A stretch of 64,000 bases of DNA from positions 9,997,349 to 10,061,348 of the forward strand of contig CM038918.1 in assembly GCA_021904315.1 (NCBI GenBank). The letters are read 5' to 3'. The DNA is from Sphagnum magellanicum. Lineage: Eukaryota; Streptophyta; Sphagnopsida; Sphagnales; Sphagnaceae. Below the pieces are notes generated by a model. That model made no database searches, was not told where the DNA came from, and was given only the letters and a program-made list of their open reading frames with translations. The translations under genes and the position numbers were made by a program. Of the stretch, positions 23,701-34,799 are shown piece after piece; position 1 is the first letter of the stretch, and every line of letters starts with the position of its first letter.

Positions 23701-26700
23701 GCACTCTACAGTTCCTCAAGTCTATCATTTTTGCACATATTCTGAATCTATCAACTCCAATTGACAATATACAGCAAAATGGATCTATGAGCTTTGGGCA
23801 CCCTGCCACCATCTTGCAAATAAGCATTGACCTAAGACAATTTAGTGGACCAGTAAATTGGCAAAGTAAAATAGTTGCAAAGGAAAACTTCAAACTGCCT
23901 TTTCTCACCTTGTTGGTCATCAGTTATTGGATTAGGCTGCCTTGAAACTGCTACAGGTGGAGTGGAAGCAGGTTGAGATACAAGAGGTGTGGCTGCTGCA
24001 TTTCGTGACACTGTGAATGGTTGACCTGCAAAATGGTGCTGGAATCTGGCAAGCATTGGATGAAAATGGGTGCCAGGTTCAAAAGGAGCTCGGGGATTTG
24101 CAGGAGTGGAACCAGTATGTGAATGCACTGGTACAATACGCATAGCACCATGCTCATCAAATGTCATGATGGCCCCTTGCACTCCTGTATGTGCAGGGGG
24201 CATGGGAGTGGCAGCAGTCCCCACAGCACTCTCATTCACTGGTCGAATTGTAATCCCTGTATCAGGCAATGTTCGAGAAGGACCACTCGCATCAGTATGC
24301 GCAAGCACCTGATGGACAGTTCCAGTACCTGGTGCCCCAGAAGCTACGTGACCACCCTCTTCAGCTGAGGGGGGTGGTGGGGGAGACAAGAGGGATGGAG
24401 AAGGAGAGGCTGATGGTGCTCCAACATCACTTGTGTGGATATGAATGTGAATGCTTCTTGGTGTTCCAGCTACAGCAGGTGATGGAGCCAATGTAACAGG
24501 ACGTGGTTGCAGCCGTCCAACAGGAAAGGCAGCTGATGTCTGCATAGGTAGAGGCTGCAGGAGACAATGGCATCAGAATTCCATTGCAAAGGAAAAACTT
24601 TTGTTCCACCAGAAAACACACAAAGAGTGCACTATGCAACTGGGCACAGGTCAATATCGACTGTAGAACTTGAATTGGAATGGAAGTTTTTAAATATCTT
24701 CATGAGTACTAAGAACTTCTTTGTACCAACGACAAGGTTATAAGTATTTCAGATGTGACATCCCCAAACAGAAAAAGAAGGAAAACCAACCCTTGAGGAC
24801 ATAGAAAATGAAAACAAAACAGAGGAGTGGTTTGAACAACAATGTCAGTCAGTCACACACATAATCAGAGACCTTCCAAAGCAACATGCATGGTAATGAT
24901 CAGCTACAAAACATTCACACTGACTGGAAGTGGGTACAGGTCAATATCATACATTAACCAATATACTGAGTTTCTGTCACCACTGGCAGTAACAGGAAAG
25001 GTTAAATTAGCATGTAAGGTTAAAAAGCATGAAATCCTGCTCACCTGTACCATTATGGGGTTTGGTCCTGCAGGTGATATAAAGATGGCAGGCCCGGGGT
25101 TCACAACAGCCTCACCCTGCACATTGCGATGCCACCATCCACAAACATTCATCTCACAACCCCTCTGCCATCAGCAATCCTAGATTCTGAAACAACAAAT
25201 ATTCACCCATAATCATAAAAAACTTACTGGAGATTGCCCCATCTGCAAAGATAAAGTAGTGCGGCCAAGCTCCAGCAGCAAAGCTCCTATTTGCTGCATC
25301 AGATTGCCATCATTAAATGCAGTGTGTTGTACTTCCTCTCGAGCTCTTGCATCAGTCACTGCTGCCTCATTCTCCAGCTGCTCTGCAAGACGCTGTTGAA
25401 CATCACCAGAACAGAGAGGCCAGGGTTAGCCCATCAGAAGCAAAACTCAGTAGTAGTTCCCAGGCTACCCAAAGTAATTTCAAGATGTGACAAGTATCAA
25501 CATTGAGACCAACAAAGGCTAACAGAGCTACCCTCCACATGGCACAAACATGCACACAAGTATAGCTGCCTAATTTCTGAATCTCATTTCAAATTGAATT
25601 ACACCTCTTCTTGCATGGAAAGCATCAAAAAACTTGTCAAGAACATGTTAACTCCATTTCCCAGCAAACAGAACACAAAACTCGTCTAATAAGAAACCTG
25701 TCTTTAGGCAACTGATTCCACTGCCTAACAAAACACAGAATGTGGACAACTCTTAAGTGCCAAGGGATAGGCTTACAGCAAGGGCAGAACTAGCTTGACC
25801 CCGCAACAGATTGTTCACTCTCTGCAAGAGGGCCCCTAGAGCAGCAGGTGAGGGTCTCCTTCTCCCTTCCTCCACACCTGACCGTGCATCACTGCCCATG
25901 CTCACCCCTGATCCTGCACGTTCTTCTGGGATTTGAGTGCTCACAAATTCTGCAGGAACATACAGTGGAGCAATAAGGATTCACATCCATGAACATTCAC
26001 ACAGTTGAATGGACTTGTGAGGTACAAACAAAGAGCATCTTGACACTTGCACACTTGGTCAAATAGATACTGGTAGTATACCTACACATATTTGAGTGGA
26101 ATCTCAAGTAACATCATCCTGTGAAATCTGATTAAGAAAAGGCCATTAAGAAAAGGCCTACTTACCATGTGACGAGAAGGACTGCTCCAGACGGTCCAAA
26201 TACTGGGACATAGTTGTCAAAGCGTCAGGCACAACCTGAAAAAGAATTTTGTGTAACAATATATTTCCATTGTCAATATTATCCTGTTACTTCAAATGTG
26301 TGGCAAACTGCTACTGCAAGACATCCATAAACATGAACCACCCACCGGGCACAACCTCTATAAAATCAACCTGGATACAAGGCACACACCCCAGCTTGTT
26401 GAACTGCCCGAAATGGAACACCAGGTGCTGCATTGTTTGGTGGTACACCATAGAGTGCATCAATCTGAAGTTCCAGAGCCCTGACTTGAGAGTCTTGCTC
26501 TCCCACGGTGGGCCTTCCTTCTGTGTGTGCCCCACCAGTCTCTGCACTCGGAGTAGGTAGCACTCCCTGCACCCATCCAACATGTTAAATTTCTTTACAC
26601 TTGAGTAAGCAGGGTTGACTAAAGCCAGTTAGAGCTACTGATTACCAGACACATCATAAATAACAATGGATTCACTTGCAGAATGCAAATTGAATTTTTT

Positions 26701-27984
26701 TAAGATGGCCTTAAAAGGAGAGTTGATGTGCATGGTCTGTATAAATCCATAACTCCTAGGATATACCGGCCATAAAAACAGAGCTGGTGTGTTAGAAATT
26801 GATGAAAAAGTGCAAATCACTCACTATTGCAACTGTTGGTGTGTTACCAGTACCACCAGTGTTTTGAGCACCAACATTGGCAATTCCCACTGTATTCAGC
26901 ACTGCTGAAATTATCTGCAACCCACAACACCACAACACCATTCATCAGTGAAAATCCAGTGCCTTTTGGGGTACCAGACTCAGGATGATACAAAGATTCA
27001 GAAGCAAATATGAGGAGCATGACAATGAAGTGCAAATGGTAAAGTCGTACACGACTCAAGTCTGGCATTGCTCCTTCACCAGTATCAGGAATGTTGATAG
27101 TCCCCATCAAAAGACTGTGAGAGATATGGCCAGCCCTATTTCTTGGTTGTGCAAGAACCATGTCTGATGGGCCCACTGAACATGAAAACCCAGCAACAAA
27201 ACTGTTAGAATCACATGCTACAGAAGGATCATCTCCTGTCCAAAAGAGCTCCAGAATGACAGAAGTGAATACATGTTGGCAAGTCAAGAATTCAGACCTT
27301 CAGCACTGGCAGTGCTTGAAACACCTCCAGCAGAAGGCAGCAGTGGTCTGGCTACCAAATGTAGCGTATGACCATCCTCCACATCTGTTCACACCTCATT
27401 CAAGGCCAAACTTGAAAATTTCAAAGCAAATTTTATACCTTGTACTAAAACCAGGATCATTCAGGCACTTTTAGCTAGTGCATTTGAAGGCTAGAAATGC
27501 CCTACACACTGTGGAATGAAATGATCATGTGTGAAAACTGGAATTCAACACAATTACAAAGCCCTAACCAAGACTGTCAAATGACCAGACTCACTCCCAT
27601 AAAGGGAAGAAGAGGGGGGTAAAAGGAGGATACTGTAAGCAGACAATAAGTGATCATCCTTCAACACCTTTCCTCGACAAATCAAGCGCTGGCTACCAGC
27701 TGGCACCCCAACAAGTGTTGCTAGCTGCTCCTTCAAAACAGGAACCGCCACCTGTTTTCAACCACTCTCTCACCATCAATTTCACAAAAGTTTGTGCACA
27801 CCATAACCCAAAAACTGACCACAAAAAACTGTCCAAAAATGGTGTTCATACTCACATTCTTCTCAACCTGGATAGTGTAACTCTGTGAGTCCAGTGTCTT
27901 GATCTTGATTTCTATAGTTTCACCACCTGGCCCCTCTCCACCACTTCCAACAGTGCCACCACTATTTCCCTGAATGGGTTCCAT
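20792..27984 (-). CDS. BAG6: BAG6/scythe-like ubiquitin-domain chaperone, 17 coding exons, about 1127 aa
   Basis: The exons (minus strand) are 27984-27856, 27751-27634, 27384-27298, 27235-27051, 26914-26825, 26566-26390, 26235-26166, 25949-25777, 25392-25228, 25116-25045, 24554-23909, 23575-23373, 23288-22995, 22719-22249, 21940-21818, 21737-21498 and 20932-20792. All junctions are GT-AG with agreeing phases. Residues about 22-98 form a ubiquitin-like domain (ETIEIKIKTLDSQSYTIQVE ... NVEDGHTLHLVARP). The plant BAG6-like core follows: GHISHSLLMGTINIPD (about 140-160), MSQYLDRLEQSF, ALLLELGRTTLSLQMGQ and PGPAIFISPAGPNPIM. Residues about 423-1000 are Pro/Ser/Gly-rich, with a nine-proline run near 700 and a VAKRQK nuclear-signal-like motif near 1000. 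Human BAG6 handles misfolded and tail-anchored proteins; plant relatives are less studied. I could not confirm a C-terminal BAG-type domain by eye. Confidence 0.9.
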
Positions 27985-28880
27985 GTCGTCCACACACCTC
28001 CTCAATTTATGTCAACCTGTTCCAAAAAATTCCAAGCACTCAATCATTTGCACATTTCAATTGGAGTCATGCGATGAAGCTCCATGTGTGATACTCATAT
28101 ACCCACAAAGTGGCTCATCAGATGCCCAAGGTCACACCAGCAAAAAATGAATCCTAGTGCATAACCCTAGGCTCAGCACAAGGCCACATTCAAACCAGAA
28201 AATTATAATGAGGTACTTCTTCAAGTCTCGAAACCGAGTTGCAAAAGAAGAAGTAAAGAAAGATGCAAGTGCATAGAAATACTCCACTCGTCAAGAAACT
28301 CAAAAGTGATGCCATCCACAAACAGAGAAGCAAAAGACACACTAAAAAAGAGACAGAAGAAATCAAAAGATTTTCATTTCCACCATCCAACCCTAAAATA
28401 GGAACCAGAGATGAAACGCCTCCGCAACAACCGAGTGACTGCGAGATGAACCAAAAAACAAAAAAAACCCAAAAGAGAAATAAATAGATAAAAATCTGCA
28501 ACCTACAACACAAGAACAAAATGGAGGATACAAAGATCAGCTTCCTTCTTCCGCCCACGAATACACCACGAAGAATTCTCCCACAACAGACCAAAGGAAT
28601 GACAAAAAATTGTGTTCCCAAAAACTGCAAAACCCACCGACAGACAGACAGACAGACAGACAGACTTGCAGGAAGTCCTACTGAAACCCTAAAAAACTCA
28701 TGATCCTCCCAATGCACCAAAACATCGGAACAGAAACAAGGGAAGCGGAAACTCTCACCTGTTATGCTCTTCAGCGAATCTGGCGGAAGAAAAAAGAAAG
28801 AGGGAACACCGCGATCCCTTTCTCTCCTCAATTCCGCATCATCCGACTGCTGCCGAGGAGCAATGGATCTATGGATGTAA
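27985..28880 (-). promoter_or_regulatory. Probable 5' leader with intron of the BAG6-like gene
   Basis: Reading leftward, a CpG-rich patch (28,805-28,865) precedes a good donor (AACAG|GTGAGAG, near 28,758). The next plausible acceptor is just before the start codon near 28,000. This suggests a noncoding first exon and a leader intron of about 0.75 kb. A 213-codon minus-strand frame inside the intron is low-complexity and not supported as a gene. Inferred from splice signals only. Confidence 0.5.
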
Positions 28881-29164
28881 GGGATTTGTGAAGTGGCCAG
28901 CTAAATAAGAAGAAAAAGCACAGTTCAGACGAAGAGAGTGGAGGGCAGAGGCAGAAGAAGAAGAAGAGCCATGAAGAAAGAAGGGCATGGAATGCGTGGG
29001 ATTGTGAAGTGCGTGAAAAGGACATGGGGTCGTGGACGGTGATGGTGGTGGTAGTAGTGCAGAGGAGGCGAGCGGAGAGCGGACGGCAGCCGAGCTCGGC
29101 CCTTGTTGGTGTGTTTCCGTCGTGTCTGCGCGTCCTTGGCTGAGCTCCTCACGTAGAAGCCGAC

Positions 29165-29770
29165 TGGTGAACGAAGAAGGGATGAGAAAGGCAAAACAAC
29201 GAATGAAATGGATGGAATGGACAGATGTAATGGATGAAGATTTGTTTTTAAAAAATAGTCTCCTTTCATATAATTTCTGTGACAGGTGGATGATGAACAG
29301 ATGAGAAAAGCAACACGACAAAGGGATGAATGGATGTAAGGATGAATGGAAGATTTTATTTTTTTTTGAAATAGTCTCATTTCAATCATTTGTGTGACAG
29401 ACTAGTGGAGGAAGAAGAAGGGATGAGAAAGGCAAAACAACGAATGAAATGAATGGGAATATAATGGATGGATGATTTAGGATTTTATAACTAAAAAAAA
29501 AAATAGTCCCCTTTCCATAACTTGTGTGAACCGGTGGACGACGAATGAATGAGAAAAGAAAAAACAACAAAATGCGATGAATGAATGGATGAATGAATTG
29601 AAAGAATTTTTTGAAATAGTCTCTCCCTTCAATCATTTGTGTGACTCATGGTGGACCGAAGAAGGGATGAGAAAAAGCCAAAACAATGAATGAAATGAAT
29701 GAATGGAATGGAATAATGGATGGATGGATGGATGAAAAAGATTCCCCAAAAATGTGTAGGGTAATAAAGC
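29165..29770. repeat. Minisatellite, about 5 units of 115-129 bp
   Basis: Units begin near 29,169, 29,287, 29,402, 29,531 and 29,648. Each carries GATGAGAAA-GC-AAACAA, an ATGAATGGATG-rich stretch, then AATAGTCTC and TTGTGTGAC. Divergence between units is moderate. The array abuts the CpG-rich upstream region (about 29,030-29,165) of the BAG6-like gene. Overlapping frames on the minus strand are repeat by-products. Confidence 0.85.
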
Positions 29771-32700
29771 CCAAGGATGAGAGCATTGTTGGAATAAGGA
29801 AGGGCTCATCATGCAAGGTGAAGCCTCCGAGTGCAAGCCCAATTTTCAAAGGGTGGATGGCACAATGTGGAGCAATGGGGCTTTATGTAAAGCCCATGGA
29901 TGAAATCTTAAGGCCCACTATTGTTGCATGCAAAAAATATTAGGGTTTGTAGTGGGTCCTTCAATTCACACTACAAAAAATTCTAAGATCATTTTATATG
30001 TATTATGGGGGATTTTTCCATAATTTTAAATTTCTGAAAAAGCCTTGGAGGTTGACCAAGTCACCTAGTAGTAGGACTAAGTCATATGGGGAAGAGGAGA
30101 GAGAGAGGCCACTTCACTACTAGAGTTAACGTCTTTGAGGCCTCTTAGAGGTTACCTTTAAACCTTGGAGAACTTGAATTTGAACTCAGAGCTCTTGATT
30201 TACTAGACTATGGATGATGATGGTATCTATCTCGGAAGCAAAGGTAGGTTTGTTTGGTTTTTGTTGGCCTTTGCCTTCATTGCCAAGGCAATGAAGGCAA
30301 GGATACCGTGTTTAGGTTCATTATGGAGTACTAGTGGGTACGCCTGACCTTCGGGCACTGTGAAGTCCCTCGGTTTCTTTAAACTTGGTTCATGTTTTAG
30401 TGTTTTTTTAAGAAACTTTTATGGAGTATAGTAGCTTAAAAGAGATTTTATTTCACAATTTTCAGAGCTAAGGTGTGGAAGGTATTGATTTTTTTTAAAA
30501 GTTGGATTTTGTTGCTAAAAATTCAAACAAATTTGCAAAAAAAATTGGGTTTTGGAAGGAAAAATCAGTTGAACTCGTTCATGTTCACACTTGGACTAAC
30601 AGCATAAGATATACTAGTGTTTGTAAAATGTTTAGAAGTGGCCAGGGTGAGTCAGCACCCCCAAGTCCACACTAGTTTAGAAATGAGCCAACAAAAAAAA
30701 TTTGGGGCTTTATAGTTTTAACCATGGTACGAGTATAGGTGATGGTTAATTAACCTAAGGTGCCACTTCACAACTAGATTTTACTTTTGGGAAAGACCTT
30801 GGAATTTAAAAGGAATCTTAAAAGCTTCTAGAGAAGTGCACTCTTCTAACAAAAAAAACAAGCATCATGCAAAAGGCTCAGTCCCCCCCCTTGTGACAAG
30901 TTCCAAGCTACAACAATAAAAATAAGAAATGTTGCATGAAGTTCTCAAAACATGAATTTGCATGAAGATTATGTTAACACTTGATGAACATTTCTTCACA
31001 AATTGTGGGGACCAAATGAAAAAACTTGCACTTGATGAACATTTTCTTCAAATTGTGGGACCAAATGAAAGATTACATCATTTGGAAGTGTGTTCTCTCA
31101 CTAGAAGAGCCAACAAAGATTTTTTATTACTTAACAATTAGTTCCATGTTGAGTTCTTATGTATTAAGCTATTGCTTCATTCTTCTTCTTTTTAATAATT
31201 ATGAAATGGGATTCTTTGAACCATGACACATGGGGTGTGTATGTGTAAAGAGGTTTTTTTTTAATTTAAATTATTTTTTATTATTTTTTAAAAATAAAAT
31301 TTCATCCAATTTTGACCTCAATAATCTTACTTCAATGAGTGTTGTGTGAGTACTCAAATCCCAATGTTAGCACTAGTTGTTTGATATTTGGGTATCAAGA
31401 TTCAAACCCAAGCCTTAACATATTTTCAAAATGGGCTTAAAACCTTTGTTCATGAATTGTTTATTCAAGTAGAACCAAGTTACCATGGAAACTTCTTACC
31501 CATGGGTATAGCTTGGAGGGAATCCCATGAGAATGTGTTTGGGTGGGTTTAGAGTTTTTTTTCAATTATTAGGGTTTAAGTTTATTTTCACCTTCATCAC
31601 TCTTGTTTTCCCATGTTGATTTTTTTTCAGTTTCATTTTTGCTTTCATTGCAAAATTTTGTTTGCTCCATAACTTTTGCTTTCATTTTTTCATTATCATT
31701 AATGGCGTTCAATATGTTTTTATTTTGCTTCTTTTGAGCCTAAAACATAGTGCTCTGAGTTGTTTATTGTTAATTTTTATATTTTTTGGTTTTTGATTTC
31801 TACTTTCAAATTTGGACAACAATCGTGCTTGAAGGAATGTAATAGTTTGTTATAGTCATGGTTACAAAGTGTTGTGCTTACATTATGTAACATGGACATA
31901 AGAAGCTCCACTTTTTTTTCCCTTGTTTTTTTTGTTTTCTACATTTTTAAATTTTTTTGCCATGGTTGTTGGCACTCCTTGTGTCTCATTGTTGTTTGCA
32001 CAAGGTTGTTTAGGGTTTTATGTGATAAGTTTTGTAAGTTTGAAACAAGTTTTTTTTTTAATTTTCATGATTTGACTTATGCATCTTGGTTTTCTTTTTT
32101 GGTTTTCTTGTTGTTGATTTTTTTAATTTTATGTTTTTGAATTTTTTTTTCAAGTTGTGAAGTTGATGGAGTTGATGAAGATATAAAGGTTGTCAACTTT
32201 TAACAATTAAATTCCCAACTTTTGAAAATATGTTGCAATATGAACCTCCTTCTATATCGAAGGAGGGAAAGGAAAAGGAAAATAGTAAAGAGATTATATT
32301 CATGATTGTTCTTTCTATGGCATAACATTGGTCTTGCAAGGGATTGTCCAAATGATTTTAATTTAAAATAAGCTTTAAAAAATAAGGTAATTTTTTTGGG
32401 TAATGTCTTTGTGGATGGAAAAATGGGAATATGTTCATTGACAAATTCAAAAGCCCAAACAAACCTAATTATGAATAACAAGTGTTTTGGATTCATGATT
32501 TATCATAGCACTTTTGGGAAAATGCAAAGCAAGTTATTAGGCCATAGTTTTTATTATCAATTGACAAAACAAGTCTTTTGAAGCTTGATAATGACAAATC
32601 AAATCAAGACTACACCATGTAAGCATTTGTCAAAGATTGAATGATAGAATTTGAAACCAAAACTAAAATGGATAACTATGGAATAAACAATTTAATTTTG

Positions 32701-33945
32701 TGGGTAATATTCACGACCCTTAAATGAGCAATGATCATAAGAGTATCTCCATGAAAACTTGTGATGTGTGGATTGCTACCAAAGCTAAACATTTAACAAA
32801 AACAAAATGCATGCATGTGAAGGTCTAAAATTTAATCTAGCCTAGACAATTAGATTTGGTGAGAAGGAATCAACATGTCCATTTTTTCATTATTGGAGTG
32901 TGTAGGAAAGTCCAAGCCCAATAAATTAAACCAACAATGTACCTTGCACCAAAATTAAAAAATAGGTCAAAAATAATTTTGGAACATGGTAAGGGAGGGG
33001 GGACGAGGTCTATTTTAAATTTCAAAATAACGTGTAACTAAGTCTATAGGGGGAATGGGTTCCTTCCCTACTATGGTTAGGTTGTTTATTGGCATAACCA
33101 TTATCATTTATCATATTCCTTCCCTCCTACATTCAACAACATTGTCACTTTACAAAGAAGGGGAAAACAAAGGTCCACCAAACGCCTTATTTTGTGTGTG
33201 TTAGTGGATTACAAACTTTTCATTGCCTATTTCTTTGAAATTTAAATGTGGTTGTTAAAATTTGTTTAGTTTTATTACATTATTGGGAGGAAATTTGAAC
33301 AATGTTTTATGGGCACCAAGAAAGGCCATGAAAAACAAACTTTTTTTTGCCATACTAAGTTCATGTGTACATTTGTGTGTGTTAAAATATCACTATTGTG
33401 TCCATTCAAGGTTGGGTTAAACAAAAGGATTATCTTGCCCCAAAGTCACTCTCAAAACATTCTTTTGAATGACTATTACATTTATGAAATAATTTATTTA
33501 GTAGATTTTCTTTCTTCTTTAAATATTCACATACTCCTTGATTAAAACAATGATGAATTTTTGTGATTTAAATGATTAAAACATGTTTTAAAAGCTAGCT
33601 AAGGAACTGTGTTTTACCACAATTCTATCGAACATGAATCAACAAGACTAACAATATTTGTTCAAATTATTCAATATTTTAACCACAAATAGAATAAAAT
33701 ATGTTTTATAACAGAGTAGTCAACTAAGCTAAATTAAATTGACATAAGTTTTGAACTCAAACCTTACCTCATGATTTTAAAAGACTTTTTTGTTTTAAAA
33801 TTCATCTTTCACTCATTTGGTGCCAAATGAAGGATATGCAATAATTTGAAATCATGTTTTGATTTTGATTTTTTTTCAAGATTCATATTTTTGTCAAAGA
33901 AAATAAATGAATTTCAAATTATAACATCTCCACACCAAATGAAGG
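29771..33945. other. AT-rich gene-poor DNA
   Basis: No gene is supported. It contains a 51-bp tandem duplication (CACTTGATGAACATTTTCTT units at about 30,978 and 31,029), the palindrome listed separately, and T-rich low-complexity DNA from 31,550 to 32,150. Short frames, for example 32,396-32,581, show no family I recognise. Confidence 0.6.
30271..30300. repeat. Perfect 14-bp-arm palindrome
   Basis: TTGCCTTCATTGCC is followed by AA and then its exact reverse complement. It is locally GC-richer than its surroundings. It could form a hairpin or be the centre of a foldback element; no wider inverted structure was seen. Confidence 0.85.
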
Positions 33946-33950
33946 GAAAA

Positions 33951-34135
33951 TGAATCTTGGGAAAAAAAAAAACTAAAAAAATCTATACAAATGATTACAT
34001 TTCCCTCCTTCCCTTAATGCCAAGTGTGGGGATAAATGAATCTTGGGAAAAAAATAACTAAAAAAATCTATACTTCAAATGATTATATTTCCCTCCTTCC
34101 CTTAATGCCAAGTGTGGGGATAAATGAATCTTATA
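33951..34135. repeat. 86-88 bp tandem duplication
   Basis: Two near-identical units start at 33951 (TGAATCTTGGGAAAAA) and 34037, followed by the beginning of a third at 34125. Each contains TTTCCCTCCTTCCCTTAATG and CCAAGTGTGGGGAT. High identity implies a recent duplication. Confidence 0.85.
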
Positions 34136-34532
34136 ACAATAAAAAACAAACAATTTCAAAATGACATAGGTTTTGTACTTGATTATCCTTGGGTGCCAAG
34201 AATAGTTATAGGGTTTAACATTCAAATTTTACATCATTTAAAAAAAAACCTACGTTGACACTGACAATGTAGGTTTTTTCAAAAATGATGTAGGTTTTGT
34301 ATATGATTATCCCTACGTGCCATTAATGATTATAGGGCATATACTTCAAAACCTACTTGACACAAATTTGTTTATCATCATTTTATTTCATCATGCATGA
34401 AACTTGAACATATGTTCTTGTTGTATAAATCACATTAGTTCATTATTAACTGCAACAAAATTTAAAAACATCCAATGCATAATACAACCTTGTCAATTAC
34501 ACTAATAAAAAAAACATATTTAAAAGTAAAAT

Positions 34533-34790
34533 GGGTGGAAAATAAGTCCATGGTAGAAAAGGGGTGGAAGATATATGAAAGTGGAAAATAAATCCATGGT
34601 GGAAAATAGGTGGAAATGGATGAAAGATGGGTGGAAAATAAATTCATAGTGGAAAATGGGTGGAAGATGCATGAAAAATGGGTGGAAAATAAATCCATGG
34701 TGGAAAATGGGTGGAAGATGCATGAAAGATGGGTGGATTATAAATCCGTGCTAAAAGATGGGTGGAAAATAGATGGGTGGAATCTTCCAA
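34533..34790. repeat. 51-bp minisatellite, about 5 units
   Basis: The unit reads GGTGGAAAATAAATCCATGG then TGGAAAATGGGTGGAAGATG then CATGAAAGATG, with shorter variants in the left half. Because 51 is a multiple of three, both strands stay open and give 67-91 codon frames of repeated sequence that should not be called as genes. Confidence 0.85.
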
Positions 34791-34799
34791 CTTTGCAAA

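Noticed and set aside
28190-28831. 213-codon open frame on the minus strand
   Set aside because: It lies in the likely leader intron of the BAG6-like gene, is Phe/Leu/Cys-rich low complexity, and shows no domain.
29382-29849. Overlapping minus-strand frames rich in Phe, His and Ser
   Set aside because: They are by-products of the minisatellite upstream of the BAG6-like gene.
32396-32581. 61-codon plus-strand frame (GKMQSKLLGHSFYYQL)
   Set aside because: It looks faintly protein-like but has no family match, no neighbouring exons and an AT-rich context.
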